Shown here in pieces: positions 8,152 to 17,742 of a DNA stretch of 64,000 nucleotides. This DNA is from Pantoea rwandensis (lineage in GTDB: Bacteria > Pseudomonadota > Gammaproteobacteria > Enterobacterales > Enterobacteriaceae), in NCBI RefSeq assembly GCF_000759475.1, contig NZ_CP009454.1:3782001-3846000 (forward strand). The letters are read 5' to 3'. The first letter of the stretch is position 1, and every line of letters begins with the position of its first letter. The position numbers were made by a program, and so were the translations under genes. The notes under the pieces are model-generated. The model saw only the letters and a list, made by a program, of their open reading frames with translations, did no database searches and was not told the origin of the DNA.

Positions 8152-9342
8152 TCAGCTCACGGCACGCGGTCGGGCCGGGTGTAAACCCGCTTCGCTCAGC
8201 AGCGCATTTGCCTGCACCAGCGAATCCTGGGTGATCTCGGCAATGGTTTTTGCCCCGGTCAGCGTCATCGCCACTTTCATCTCTTTTTCGATCAAATTCA
8301 GCAAATTCTCAACGCCACGCTGGCCATGGGTCGCCAGCGCATAGATAAAGGCACGGCCCAGCAGCACCGTGTCTGCACCGAGCGCGATCATACGCACCAC
8401 ATCCAACCCGTTGCGGATACCACTGTCGGCCAGAATGGCAATATCGCCTTTCACGGCGTCTGCAATCGCGGGCAGTGCGCGTGCCGATGACAGCACGCCA
8501 TCCAGCTGGCGTCCGCCATGGTTAGAAACCACAATGCCGTCCGCGCCAAAGCGCACCGCATCACGCGCATCTTCGGGATCCAGAATGCCTTTGATCACCA
8601 TAGGGCCATCCCAAAACTCACGAATCCACTCCAGGTCTTTCCATGAGATCGACGGGTCAAAGTTATTGGCCAGCCAGCCAATGTAATCTTCCAATCCGGT
8701 GGGCTTACCGAGATAAGCAGAGATATTACCGAGATCGTGCGGACGGCCATTCAGCCCCACATCCCACGCCCACTGCGGATGTGTCACCGCCTGCCAGTAA
8801 CGACGCATCGCCGCGTTAGGCCCGCTCATGCCCGAATGCGCATCGCGGTAGCGCGCGCCCGGCGTCGGCATATCCACGGTGAAGACCAGCGTCGAACAGC
8901 CCGCCGCTTTCGCGCGTTCCAGTGCGTTACGCATAAAGCCACGATCGCGCAGCACATACAGCTGGAACCACATCGGACGATTAATGGCAGGCGCCACCTC
9001 TTCAATCGGACACAGCGATACGGTGGAGAGCGTGAACGGAATGCCTTTCAGTGCCGCTGCACGCGCGGCCTGTACTTCCCCGCGTCGCGCGTACATGCCG
9101 CACAAACCCACAGGCGCTAACGCGACCGGCATCGACAGCGTTTCGTTGAACAGTTTGGTTTCCAGACTGAGATCGGACATGTTCTTCAACACACGCTGAC
9201 GCAGTGCCACGTCCGACAGATCGGACACATTGCGCTTCAGGGTGTGTTCGGCATACGCGCCGCCGTCAAGGTAATGGAACAGGAACGGGGGCAGGATACG
9301 TTGCGCCGCGGCGCGATAGTCACTGGCTGCAGAGATGATCAT
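8152..9342 (-). CDS. lldD: L-lactate dehydrogenase (quinone), FMN-dependent
   Basis: 396 residues, the exact E. coli LldD length. It oxidises L-lactate to pyruvate at the membrane and passes electrons to quinone. It has the alpha-hydroxyacid oxidase signature [10 protein letters not shown] with the catalytic His, LAPVGLCGM for FMN binding and [11 protein letters not shown] near the C-terminus. It is the last gene of lldPRD, and its ATG overlaps the lldR stop by 1 bp. Confidence 0.97.
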   Translation of the reverse strand: MIISAASDYRAAAQRILPPFLFHYLDGGAYAEHTLKRNVSDLSDVALRQRVLKNMSDLSLETKLFNETLSMPVALAPVGLCGMYARRGEVQAARAAALKGIPFTLSTVSLCPIEEVAPAINRPMWFQLYVLRDRGFMRNALERAKAAGCSTLVFTVDMPTPGARYRDAHSGMSGPNAAMRRYWQAVTHPQWAWDVGLNGRPHDLGNISAYLGKPTGLEDYIGWLANNFDPSISWKDLEWIREFWDGPMVIKGILDPEDARDAVRFGADGIVVSNHGGRQLDGVLSSARALPAIADAVKGDIAILADSGIRNGLDVVRMIALGADTVLLGRAFIYALATHGQRGVENLLNLIEKEMKVAMTLTGAKTIAEITQDSLVQANALLSEAGLHPARPRAVS

Positions 9343-10127
9343 CAGTTTTTTTCCTTACGATTATCCAGGGACTCGCCTGGCAAGCGGGTAATCCGCGCCT
9401 GCCGGGCTTCATCTTCATGGAGCGATTTCAAGGTGGTATGCACAAAGCCGAGGTGATCCATCGCCGCCTGGCGTGCCGACTCGGCATCACCGGACATCAC
9501 CGCATCGAACATCGCCTGGTGCTGTTCATTCAGGCGATTAAAAATCACCGGCTGGGTGTACATGCGCTGGCGGCTGTGCAGTACCGAAGACTGCAGCAAA
9601 TCGAAGAAACCGCGCATGGTTTGCAGTAGCACCACATTGTGCGAGGCCTCAGCAATGGCGAGATGGAAGCGCAGATCGGCCTGCGCCGCGATATCAGGAT
9701 CGTCACAGTCGTGCATCTTCAGCAGAGCATCAAAGGCAAGACGCAACTTCTCTTTATCCGCTTCCGTGGCACGCAGGGCGGCGTGCCAGGCGGTACTGGC
9801 TTCGATGGCGTGGCGCGCTTCCAGGATATCCCAGCGATAATCCGGATCATCCGCCAGCAGTTGGCGAATCGGCTCGACAATCCGCTGTTCCGACCAAGGT
9901 TCCTGCGGCTCACATAGCCAGGTACCGCCGCCGCGTTTACTGATTAACACGCCGCTACTGATCAGCTGCTGAATCGCCTCACGCAATGATGAGCGTGACA
10001 CACCGAACTCAGCGGCCAACTGACGCTCGGCCGGTAAGCGCATACCCGGCTCCAGCTGATGTTCCTCAATCCAGGCGAGCAATCGCGCCCGTAGCGTTTC
10101 CGCTAATCGCGGCGTGTTTTCTGTCAT
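9342..10127 (-). CDS. lldR: LldR, GntR/FadR-type lactate regulator
   Basis: 261 residues. The N-terminal winged HTH reads [31 protein letters not shown], split as [19 protein letters not shown] plus its flanks, and the C-terminal all-helical FadR-type effector domain follows. It senses L-lactate and controls lldPRD. The start ATG overlaps the lldP stop by ATGA, indicating translational coupling. Two identical 13-bp palindromes upstream of lldP are its probable operators. Confidence 0.95.
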   Translation of the reverse strand: MTENTPRLAETLRARLLAWIEEHQLEPGMRLPAERQLAAEFGVSRSSLREAIQQLISSGVLISKRGGGTWLCEPQEPWSEQRIVEPIRQLLADDPDYRWDILEARHAIEASTAWHAALRATEADKEKLRLAFDALLKMHDCDDPDIAAQADLRFHLAIAEASHNVVLLQTMRGFFDLLQSSVLHSRQRMYTQPVIFNRLNEQHQAMFDAVMSGDAESARQAAMDHLGFVHTTLKSLHEDEARQARITRLPGESLDNRKEKN

Positions 10128-11773
10128 GGAATCATCCAGGTTAAGACATAAGCTTGCAGTGTCGTGATCACCCCCACCATACAGGTGAAGATCAGACTGT
10201 GTTTAACGGTAAAGCGGAACAGATCCGACTCTTTACCCACCAGCCCCACGGCGGCGCAGGCGATGGCGATCGACTGAGGTGAAATCATCTTACCCGTCAC
10301 GCCCCCCGTGGTGTTGGCGGCCACCAGCAGCACATCCGACACACCAATCTGCTGCGCGGTGGTGGCCTGCAACGCCGCGAACAGCGCATTAGAAGAGGTA
10401 TCGGATCCTGTCAGAAACACACCCAGCCAGCCAAGGAACGGCGAGAAGTAAGTAAAGGCATTGCCGGTGTGCGCCAGCGCTAAGGCCAGTGTGGCAGACA
10501 ATCCGGAGTAGTTGGAGATAAAGGCGAAGGCCAGCACCATACCGATTGAGTAGATGGGCAATGCCAACTCTTTCAGCGTCTCACCGAAGGTCTGGATCGC
10601 CGCAGCGGGCTTCATACGCAGCCAAATAACTGACAGCACCGCCGCCACGATAATCGCTGTGCCGGTGGCTGACAGCACATCAAACTTGAAGATGGCCGCA
10701 TAAGGCGTTGCCGCACTCACCACCGGCGGCATACGTGCCACCAGCTCATGCAGCAGCGGCACCGGAACGCTGAACACCCAGTCATACATCACGCCACCTT
10801 TAGCAAACAGCGCCTTGAACGGCGGAATACTCCACAGGGTGACGGTGGCAGTGAGGAACAGGAATGGCATCCACGCGCGCACAATCTGGCCCAACGTATA
10901 GCGCTGAGAGGTTTGCGTCGGGTCAACGGCGGTTTTCTCATCGAAACGGAAAATACGTACTGGCTTCCAGCGGCGCAGGAACAGCGTGAGGCAGATGAGA
11001 GAGGCCAGTGACGAGATAATGTCTGGCAGCTCGGGGCCAAGGAAGTTGGAGCTGAGGAACTGCGCAATGGCGAACGATCCGCCCGCCACGATCACCGCTG
11101 GCCATGTTTCCTTGATACCGCGCCAGCCATCCATAATCGCCATGATCCAGAACAGTACAATGATGGTCAGGAACGGCAATTGACGCCCGGCCATCTGCCC
11201 GATCTGGAAGCTGTCGAGTCCGGTGACTTGCCCGGCGACAATAATCGGAATCCCCATCGCACCAAAGGCCACTGGCGCGGTGTTGACGATCAAGCATAAG
11301 CCAGCCGCGTACAGCGGATTAAAGCCTAATCCCACCAGCAGGGCTGCGGTGATCGCCACCGGTGCGCCAAAACCCGCCGCCCCTTCGAGAAACGCGCCGA
11401 AGGAGAAACCGACGATCAGCATCTGTAAGCGCTGATCGGGAGTAATCGAGAGGATCGAAGCGCGGATAATGTCGAATTGCCCGGTTTTCACCGAGATTTT
11501 ATACACAAATACCGCCGCGACGATGATCCAGGCGATTGGCCACAGGCCGTACAGGAAGCCATACACCACGGAAGCCAGCGCCTGGCCCAACGGCATACCA
11601 TACAGGAACAGCGCCACCAGCAGTGCAATCACCACCGTGGCGGTGCCCGCCTGATAGCCTTTCAGCTTGAGCTTCAGCAGCGCGAAGAAGAAGAACACAA
11701 TCGGAATCACCGCCACCAGGCTGGAGAGCCACAGATTGTTGAGAGGATCGTAGTTTTGTTGCCACACCGGCAT
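10124..11773 (-). CDS. lldP: L-lactate permease
   Basis: 549 residues, about 12 membrane spans, nearly colinear with E. coli LldP. Signatures include [32 protein letters not shown] and [17 protein letters not shown]. It imports L-lactate, and probably D-lactate and glycolate, by proton symport. I start at ATG 11773 ([13 protein letters not shown]), which has GGAG upstream and matches the family N-terminus; an upstream extension of 15 codons is unlikely. Confidence 0.97.
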   Translation of the reverse strand: MPVWQQNYDPLNNLWLSSLVAVIPIVFFFFALLKLKLKGYQAGTATVVIALLVALFLYGMPLGQALASVVYGFLYGLWPIAWIIVAAVFVYKISVKTGQFDIIRASILSITPDQRLQMLIVGFSFGAFLEGAAGFGAPVAITAALLVGLGFNPLYAAGLCLIVNTAPVAFGAMGIPIIVAGQVTGLDSFQIGQMAGRQLPFLTIIVLFWIMAIMDGWRGIKETWPAVIVAGGSFAIAQFLSSNFLGPELPDIISSLASLICLTLFLRRWKPVRIFRFDEKTAVDPTQTSQRYTLGQIVRAWMPFLFLTATVTLWSIPPFKALFAKGGVMYDWVFSVPVPLLHELVARMPPVVSAATPYAAIFKFDVLSATGTAIIVAAVLSVIWLRMKPAAAIQTFGETLKELALPIYSIGMVLAFAFISNYSGLSATLALALAHTGNAFTYFSPFLGWLGVFLTGSDTSSNALFAALQATTAQQIGVSDVLLVAANTTGGVTGKMISPQSIAIACAAVGLVGKESDLFRFTVKHSLIFTCMVGVITTLQAYVLTWMIP

Positions 11774-11860
11774 GCCGTTATCTCCAGAGGTTACCAGATG
11801 AGTGCAGCGCAACGGCAATGCAGGTTTGCGCCGCAGGTCTTGCCCTTCTGCTCACTGAAA

Positions 11861-11873
11861 TTGGTAGGACCAA
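11861..11873 (-). promoter_or_regulatory. LldR operator, downstream copy
   Basis: TTGGTAGGACCAA is a palindrome matching the LldR/GntR operator type and lies 88 bp upstream of the lldP start codon. An identical copy lies 125 bp further upstream. Confidence 0.8.
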
Positions 11874-11985
11874 AATGCAGTGCGGGGCTTTCTGGCTCCA
11901 GATAGTTAATGCATTGTTAATCTAAAGCAACGACGCTGGGGTGATTTTTCGTGTTATGTGACGATGTGGCAACATTTAAATCGTT

Positions 11986-11998
11986 TTGGTAGGACCAA
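11986..11998 (-). promoter_or_regulatory. LldR operator, upstream copy
   Basis: The same TTGGTAGGACCAA palindrome. The pair brackets the expected promoter, as the two LldR operators do in E. coli lldPRD. This copy also abuts the stop codon of the neighbouring MFS gene at 12002. Confidence 0.8.
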
Positions 11999-12001
11999 TA
12001 C

Positions 12002-13171
12002 TCACTCTGTCTGACCAAAGGCCCGACGATAGCTGTGGGGATGGAAGCGAAGATTCAGTACGATCAATCCCACCGTCACGCCGCCCTGCATCATCCACAC
12101 GCTGGTAAAACTGTGCGTCAGCGCCTGCAACTGACCGGCGATAAACGGCATACACCCGGCGATGATGAAACCTGCGCCCTGCATAAACGCCACCAGGCGT
12201 GCACCCGCCTGCGGATGTGGCAGGTGATCGAGCGCCAGCACCATCGCCAGCGGGAACGCAGCCCCTAAACCAAATCCGGCAATCGCCGCCCACAACCATG
12301 GCGCTAACAGGGGGGAAAACAGGAAACCGCACATACCGACCAGCTGGCAAACCAGACTGATGATCAGCTGTGGACGGCGATCCGCCTTGCGCGCCAGCAA
12401 GGGCATCAACAACGCGCCTGCCACCTGGCAAAGGATCATCACGCCCAGCAATGAGCCGCCCGCCTGTGCTGACCAGCCAAGATGGTGATAAGCATCCGGA
12501 AGCCAGGCGACGCAGGTCGCATAGCCGCCATTGACCAGGCCAAAACTGAGTGCCAGCGACCAGGCGCGCGGTTTGCGCCAAAGCGAGGGCATAGAGACCG
12601 ACTCTGCGCTTTGCATCACCGGCACACTCACGATCCACCACAGCACAATCGCCAGCAATACGGGCAGTGCCCAACCGGTGAGCGCCAGTGACCAGCCGAA
12701 ATGCGCGCTGAGCCACGGCGAGAGTGCTGCCCCCAATCCGCCGCCGCCCATTAACGCGCCCGCCCACAACCCGGTAACCGGGGCGCTGCGCTGAGCAAAG
12801 CGCTGACGAATCAACCCTGGCATCGCCATCTGCACCACGCCAACCCCCAGCCCGGCAAAAAGCGCGCTGACCACCAGCCATTGCCCGTCGTGAATCACAC
12901 CGCGTGCGGCCAGCGCCAGCAGCAGCAGGATCAGCCCGGCGATCAACAAACGTTGCAGCGGAACACGTTGCATCAGGGAGGCACTGAGTAGCGCCACCGC
13001 GCCCATCATCACCATCGGCACGGCGGGTAACAACGAAGCGGCAATCGAAGAAAGGCTCATGGCCTGGCGAAGTTCGCCCAGCAAGGGGCTAACAGAGGTC
13101 AGTAACGGACGCATATTGAGCCCGGCCAGCACCAAAGCGGCGAGCGTCAATCCGTCGGAATGTCGGTTCAT
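12002..13171 (-). CDS. CynX/NimT-family MFS transporter
   Basis: 389 residues with 12 predicted spans. Features such as LAGLNMRPLLTSVSPLLGEL at the N-terminus and GLGVGVVQMAMPGLIRQRF are typical of the cyanate/2-nitroimidazole transporter branch (CynX, NimT/YeaN). I start at ATG 13171, which follows GCAGGA; a TTG two codons upstream is less likely. It is divergent from a LysR regulator 87 bp away, which probably controls it. The actual substrate is unknown. Confidence 0.82.
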   Translation of the reverse strand: MNRHSDGLTLAALVLAGLNMRPLLTSVSPLLGELRQAMSLSSIAASLLPAVPMVMMGAVALLSASLMQRVPLQRLLIAGLILLLLALAARGVIHDGQWLVVSALFAGLGVGVVQMAMPGLIRQRFAQRSAPVTGLWAGALMGGGGLGAALSPWLSAHFGWSLALTGWALPVLLAIVLWWIVSVPVMQSAESVSMPSLWRKPRAWSLALSFGLVNGGYATCVAWLPDAYHHLGWSAQAGGSLLGVMILCQVAGALLMPLLARKADRRPQLIISLVCQLVGMCGFLFSPLLAPWLWAAIAGFGLGAAFPLAMVLALDHLPHPQAGARLVAFMQGAGFIIAGCMPFIAGQLQALTHSFTSVWMMQGGVTVGLIVLNLRFHPHSYRRAFGQTE

Positions 13172-13258
13172 ACACAATCCTGCAGTAGAAAGGTTGTCAG
13201 GGTCGCAGCAATGGTTACTATTTGGAAATGAAATAACGCCATAGCGATCAGTGGAAAA

Positions 13259-14119
13259 ATGAATCGTCAGCCGATGTTTACGCCGCAGCAGTTACTCAGT
13301 TTTGTCGCGGTATGTGAAACCGCCAGCTTCACACGCGCCGCTGAGCGCGTGCACCTCTCGCAATCCACCGTCAGCCAGCAGGTTCGCCGCCTGGAAGAGA
13401 TGATTGGTAAAGCGCTGCTGGAACGCACCTCGCATCAGGTGGTGTTAACTGAGGAGGGAGAGAAATTACTTGGCTATGCCCGCCGGATCATTGCGCTCAA
13501 CGGCGAGGCTCACGATGTACTGAGCGACAAGTGGCGCGATGGCGTCCTGCGCCTTGGCGTGCCAGAGGATTTTGCAGCCCCCACCGCAGCACTGCTGGCA
13601 CAGTTTAGTCGTGAACATCCTCAGCTGCGCCTCGACGTGATGAGCGGCATGAATGTCGACTTGCATCGTGCGTGGCAGCGAGAAGAGCTGGATATCATGC
13701 TGATCAAGCAACCCGGCGGTGAACGTCCGCTGGCAGCGCGACCGGAACCCCTGCTGTGGCTGGACAGCGCCGAACACCCCTGCTTTGAGCAGACGCCAGT
13801 GCCGCTGGTGGTATTTCCCCAGCAGGGATTGTATCGCGAGGAGATGTGTCAGACGCTGGATGCGCTGGGCCGCAGCTGGCGCATCAGTTATAGCAGTGCC
13901 AGTCTGGTGGCGCTCGCCAGTGCCAGCGCGGCGGGGTTAGGCCTGACCTTGCTGCCTGCCAGCTGTCGTTTGCCGGGGCATCGCGTGCTGGATGAAACTC
14001 AGGGTTTACCGCCGATCAGCCACTTTGAGCTGGCGCTGTTTTGCCGTTCCCCACAGGACGATTTGCAGCAGGCGCTGGCCGAGGCGTTAGTCGAATTTTG
14101 CCAGTTGAAGTGGCAGTGA
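13259..14119 (+). CDS. LysR-family transcriptional regulator
   Basis: 286 residues. The N-terminal HTH is classical (LLSFVAVCETASFTRAAERV, then HLSQSTVSQQVRRLE), followed by a periplasmic-binding-protein-like effector domain (DGVLRLGVPEDFAAP; ASAAGLGLTLLPAS). LysR regulators usually control the divergent neighbour, here the CynX/NimT-type exporter. The co-oriented amidohydrolase downstream may also be in its circuit. Effector unknown. Confidence 0.88.
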   Translation: MNRQPMFTPQQLLSFVAVCETASFTRAAERVHLSQSTVSQQVRRLEEMIGKALLERTSHQVVLTEEGEKLLGYARRIIALNGEAHDVLSDKWRDGVLRLGVPEDFAAPTAALLAQFSREHPQLRLDVMSGMNVDLHRAWQREELDIMLIKQPGGERPLAARPEPLLWLDSAEHPCFEQTPVPLVVFPQQGLYREEMCQTLDALGRSWRISYSSASLVALASASAAGLGLTLLPASCRLPGHRVLDETQGLPPISHFELALFCRSPQDDLQQALAEALVEFCQLKWQ

Positions 14120-14208
14120 TTTTTCCACTGCTCAGCAGTGGGAAATATCGCAGCGCCGCGCCCCGGGTTTTGCCAGATTAACGTTTTCCTTGTTGACTGG
14201 AGCCTCTG

Positions 14209-15576
14209 ATGCACCTCACTTCACCTAGCCGTCGCGATTTCATTAGCCAGGGCGTCCGCCTCACCGCCGCCGGAAGCCTGCTGGCCGCCGGTATGAGCGC
14301 CGCCGCTCCCTCGCCCTCTTCCGCCGTATCGCCAATCTCTGCGCCGCCACCGCGCGTGGACCATTACCAATTGCTCAACGTACGCCTCGAAGAAGGCTTT
14401 GAGCGTGACGGCAACGACATCATCGCGACGCGGACAGCGCTTTACGATATCACTGTCAAAGACGGCAAATTTGCCGCCATCGAAGCCGCCGGTACAGCGC
14501 GCAACGCCGACATTGCGCAGTGGGATGCCCAAGGCTCGCTGCTGTTGCCGCGCACCCGTGACATGCACATCCACCTGGACAAAACATTTTACAGCGGCCC
14601 CTGGCAAGCCCCGCGTCCGCGCCAGGGCAAAACCATCATGGATATGATTGCTCGTGAGCAGGTACTGATCCCGCAGTTGCTCCCAACATCGCAGGCGCGT
14701 GCTGAAGCGTTGATCGGCTTATTGCACAGTAAAGGCACCACAGAAGCACGCAGCCATTGCAACATCGATCCGGTGAGTGGCCTGAAAAGCCTGGAGCATC
14801 TGAAGCTGGCGCTGGCGAACCACCCCGAATTTCCCTGTGAAATTGTCGCCTTCCCGCAGCACGGTTTACTGCATTCAAAAGTGGATGGCCTGATGCGCGA
14901 AGCGATGCAGATGGGCGTACAGTACGTTGGTGGACTGGATCCCACCAATGTGGATAGCGCTATGCAGGCCTCGCTGGATGCCATGTTCCAGATTGCGCTG
15001 GATTTTGATCGTGGCGTCGATATCCATCTGCACGAAACCGCGCCATCTGGCGTGGCAGCCATTCAGTATATGGTGGACACCATCGCAAAGAACCCGCCGC
15101 TCAAAGGCAGAGTGACGCTGAGCCATGGCTTTGCGCTGGCCACGCTGGAAGGCAAAACGCTCGATAAGATGATTGCAGGCATGGCTGAACAACAGATGAG
15201 CGTGGCGTCTACTATCCCCATCGGCAAACTCACTATGCCGTTACCGCAATTGCAGGCCGCGGGCATCACGGTGATGACCGGCACCGACAGCGTGATCGAT
15301 CACTGGTCACCGTTTGGCACCGGCAGCATGCTGGAGAAAGCCAACCTGTATGCGCAACTCTATCGCGGTTCGGATGAGTTTGGTTTGAGCCGGGCACTGC
15401 ACATTGCCACCGGCGGCATCCTGCCGCTGTCGAATCAGGGCGAGCGCCAGTGGCCGAAAGTGCAGGATGATGCCAACATGATGCTGGTTGAGGCGAGCTG
15501 CTCCGCCGAAGCGGTGGCACGGATTGCCCCGGTGCGTGCCACCTTCCAGCGTGGTACCGCAGTGTTCAGTGCCTGA
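14209..15576 (+). CDS. Tat-exported metal-dependent amidohydrolase
   Basis: 455 residues. The N-terminus has a twin-arginine signal, SRRDFISQGVRLTAAGSLL, with an Ala-rich cleavage region, so the folded, metal-loaded enzyme should be exported. The body is an amidohydrolase barrel of the cytosine-deaminase-like branch: MHIHLDKTF (metal HxH), HLHETAPSG, TLSHGFALA and GTDSVIDHWSPFGTG (metal Asp). It probably deaminates or hydrolyses a cyclic amide or N-heterocycle. The substrate is unknown. Ribosome site GGAG is upstream. An Ala/Pro/Ser-rich linker separates signal and domain. Confidence 0.85.
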   Translation: MHLTSPSRRDFISQGVRLTAAGSLLAAGMSAAAPSPSSAVSPISAPPPRVDHYQLLNVRLEEGFERDGNDIIATRTALYDITVKDGKFAAIEAAGTARNADIAQWDAQGSLLLPRTRDMHIHLDKTFYSGPWQAPRPRQGKTIMDMIAREQVLIPQLLPTSQARAEALIGLLHSKGTTEARSHCNIDPVSGLKSLEHLKLALANHPEFPCEIVAFPQHGLLHSKVDGLMREAMQMGVQYVGGLDPTNVDSAMQASLDAMFQIALDFDRGVDIHLHETAPSGVAAIQYMVDTIAKNPPLKGRVTLSHGFALATLEGKTLDKMIAGMAEQQMSVASTIPIGKLTMPLPQLQAAGITVMTGTDSVIDHWSPFGTGSMLEKANLYAQLYRGSDEFGLSRALHIATGGILPLSNQGERQWPKVQDDANMMLVEASCSAEAVARIAPVRATFQRGTAVFSA

Positions 15577-15580
15577 GATC

Positions 15581-15606
15581 AAAAAAGCCTCCGTGAGGAG
15601 GCTTGA
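15581..15606 (+). terminator. Terminator-like hairpin after amidohydrolase
   Basis: AAGCCTCC-GTGA-GGAGGCTT follows the stop at once. The A-run on the left makes it better suited to minus-strand termination, so it may be shared with the convergent small gene. Confidence 0.6.
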
Positions 15607-15654
15607 TGAACGGTAAATGCAGGGGCGGCATGCGCCCACTGCAGATGGCTGGAT

Positions 15655-15852
15655 TTACGATAACATCTGAATCGCCAGCGCATACAAACGCTGGTTTTCA
15701 TCGTCGCTAACTGGCTCTTCTTCCGCGTAACAGGCAATCATGGAGCTGACTTTATCCGAAGATAAGGTCTCTCCGTGCAGATGCAGGGTTAACACGGCGC
15801 GGCCGACGATTTTCAGAATGTCTTCGTTTTGTCCCTGGACGTAAAGACTCAA
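15655..15852 (-). CDS. Small protein of unknown function, TTG start
   Basis: 65 residues from a TTG at 15852 with AGAGG seven bases upstream; no ATG lies near. There is no signal or membrane segment. The centre (ILKIVGRAVLTLHLHGETLS) and an acidic second half (ACYAEEEPVSDDENQRLYAL) predict two or three helices, vaguely like AriR/YcgZ-type connectors. That similarity is too weak to name it. An AT-rich upstream region would carry its promoter. Confidence 0.55.
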   Translation of the reverse strand: MSLYVQGQNEDILKIVGRAVLTLHLHGETLSSDKVSSMIACYAEEEPVSDDENQRLYALAIQMLS

Positions 15853-16240
15853 AGTGGACCTCTGAATATATTATTGTTTGCCAAATGGCGCGCCAAATAT
15901 AAAGCAAAACGGCAGGTTATTTTAATCGGAATTTTACCCATCTTAAGTGACACGTAAGCGTAACATAGACAAAAACAGGTCTAAAAGACGCTATATAGTC
16001 CCTTTATCAACGCTAATTACACCTTTTCATTCAAGAAAGACGTTTCACACCATTTAAAGCAACCAGGCACGCAGACAAAAATGATTAGAATTTTACATCT
16101 ATAAAAGGTGAATAATTAACCAAACGATCACCACGCTAATCGATTTCACTATGTTATCAATTACGCGATTTGCATTGCCGATAGCAGCCCTTTCTGCGAG
16201 ACTGACCGCCGCAATCCTGACCGCTATTTGAGACATTCCC
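15853..16240. other. AT-rich intergenic region
   Basis: 388 bp between a minus-strand small gene and dbpA, thus a divergent promoter region. It is markedly AT-rich (15890-16140) compared with its surroundings. I looked for an FnrS-like sRNA, which sits upstream of dbpA in E. coli, and saw no matching sequence. Confidence 0.5.
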
Positions 16241-17620
16241 GTGACCGCTTTTTCTACCCTGACGCAACTTCCTGCCAGCCAACTCGACAACCTGCGCGAG
16301 ATGGGCTTCGACGCCATGACACCTATTCAGGCGGCTTCATTGCCCGCTATTCTTGAAGGGCGCGATGTGCGTGCGCAGGCGAAAACCGGCAGCGGTAAAA
16401 CGGCAGCCTTTGGTATTGGCTTGCTGCAACGCATCGATATCAGCCGCTTCCAGACCCAGGCTTTGGTGTTATGCCCTACCCGCGAATTGGCGGATCAGGT
16501 GAGTAACGTGCTGCGCCAACTCGCGCGCTTCACGCGCAACATTAAAATTTTGACGTTGTGTGGCGGCCAGCCGATGAGCGCGCAGCGCGATTCGCTGGTG
16601 CATGCCCCGCATATTGTGGTCGGCACGCCGGGCCGTATCCTTGATCATCTCAAGCGTGACAACCTCGACCTCAACGCACTGCAGACGCTGGTGCTAGATG
16701 AAGCCGATCGCATGCTGGAGATGGGGTTCCGCGACGACATGGAAGCCATCATCGGGTTCACGCCGGAAGCACGTCAGACACTGCTGTTTTCTGCCACCTG
16801 GCCAGACACTATTGCCAGCCTCAGCCAGCGCTTCCAGCGTGATGCATTGGCCGTGGCCACGGAAGACAAAGCCGAACTGCCTGCTATTGAGCAACAGTTT
16901 ATTGAAGCCAGCGCCCATGAGCGCGGCAACCTGCTGAGTGCATTACTTAGCCAGCAGCAGCCGTCTTCCTGCGTGGTGTTCTGTAATACCAAACGTGAAT
17001 GTGATGATATCGCCGCCGCGTTGAACGATCGTCAGATCAGCGCGTTGGCGCTGCATGGCGATCTGGAACAGCGCGACCGTGAGCGCGTCCTGATCCGATT
17101 CGCCAATGGCAGCATCCGCGTGTTGATTGCCACCGATGTGGCCGCGCGCGGGCTGGATATCAAATCGCTGGCGTTAGTGGTGAACTTCCAGTTGGCCTGG
17201 GATCCTGAGGTGCATATCCACCGCATCGGCCGCACCGGTCGCGCGGGTGAGAAAGGGTTAGCCGTGAGCTTTGTCGCGCCCGATGAAATGGTGCGTGCTA
17301 ATGCACTGGAAGAGTATCTGAGCCAGAAACTCAACTGGGTTTCCTCCGCCACCTTGAAGGGCAAAGCGGCGCAAGCTCTGCCTGCCACTAAAATGACGCT
17401 GTGCATTGATGGTGGGCGCAAAGCCAAAATCCGCCCGGGCGATATTCTCGGTGCTCTCACCGGTGAAGCCGGATTTAGCGGCGATCAGATCGGCAAGATC
17501 GACCTGACGCAGACGCATGCTTATGTCGCGATCGATGCGGCACAGGCGAAGAAAGCGCTGATCAAGCTGAAAGAAGGCAAGATCAAAGGCAAAAGCGTCC
17601 GCGCCATCCTGCTGAAGTAA
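16241..17620 (+). CDS. dbpA: ATP-dependent RNA helicase DbpA
   Basis: 459 residues from a GTG. All DEAD-box motifs are present: AKTGSGKT (I), PTRELADQ (Ia), GTPGR (Ib), DEAD (II), SAT (III), ARGLDI (V) and HRIGRTGRAG (VI). The C-terminal RNA-binding domain with LCIDGGRKAKIRPGDILGAL is the DbpA-specific module that recognises hairpin 92 of 23S rRNA, so it acts in 50S subunit assembly. A standalone gene. Confidence 0.96.
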   Translation: MTAFSTLTQLPASQLDNLREMGFDAMTPIQAASLPAILEGRDVRAQAKTGSGKTAAFGIGLLQRIDISRFQTQALVLCPTRELADQVSNVLRQLARFTRNIKILTLCGGQPMSAQRDSLVHAPHIVVGTPGRILDHLKRDNLDLNALQTLVLDEADRMLEMGFRDDMEAIIGFTPEARQTLLFSATWPDTIASLSQRFQRDALAVATEDKAELPAIEQQFIEASAHERGNLLSALLSQQQPSSCVVFCNTKRECDDIAAALNDRQISALALHGDLEQRDRERVLIRFANGSIRVLIATDVAARGLDIKSLALVVNFQLAWDPEVHIHRIGRTGRAGEKGLAVSFVAPDEMVRANALEEYLSQKLNWVSSATLKGKAAQALPATKMTLCIDGGRKAKIRPGDILGALTGEAGFSGDQIGKIDLTQTHAYVAIDAAQAKKALIKLKEGKIKGKSVRAILLK

Positions 17621-17672
17621 TCCCCTTTTGCGCGAGGGCATCCGCTCTCGCGCTAAAATTTCTGCCCACCCC

Positions 17673-17699
17673 TTCATTTTTTTCCCGCGCTGCCGATAA
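17673..17699 (+). promoter_or_regulatory. Sigma-28 (FliA) promoter of cheV
   Basis: The -10 GCCGATAA at 17692-17699 is a perfect FliA match. Eleven bases upstream, TTCATTTT (17673-17680) fits the TAAAGTTT -35 at five of eight positions. It lies 44 bp before the cheV ATG. Confidence 0.7.
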
Positions 17700-17742
17700 G
17701 TTAATCATTGCCCCTTTACCTGCCCAGATTCCGCTTGAGGCC

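Noticed and set aside
11976..12881. 301-codon frame overlapping the CynX/NimT-type gene in another frame on the same strand
   Set aside because: Low-complexity Arg/Gly/Ala composition typical of a high-GC shadow frame; the transporter frame has clear membrane topology.
16099..16317. 72-codon minus-strand frame across the dbpA start
   Set aside because: No ribosome site and it runs antisense into dbpA.
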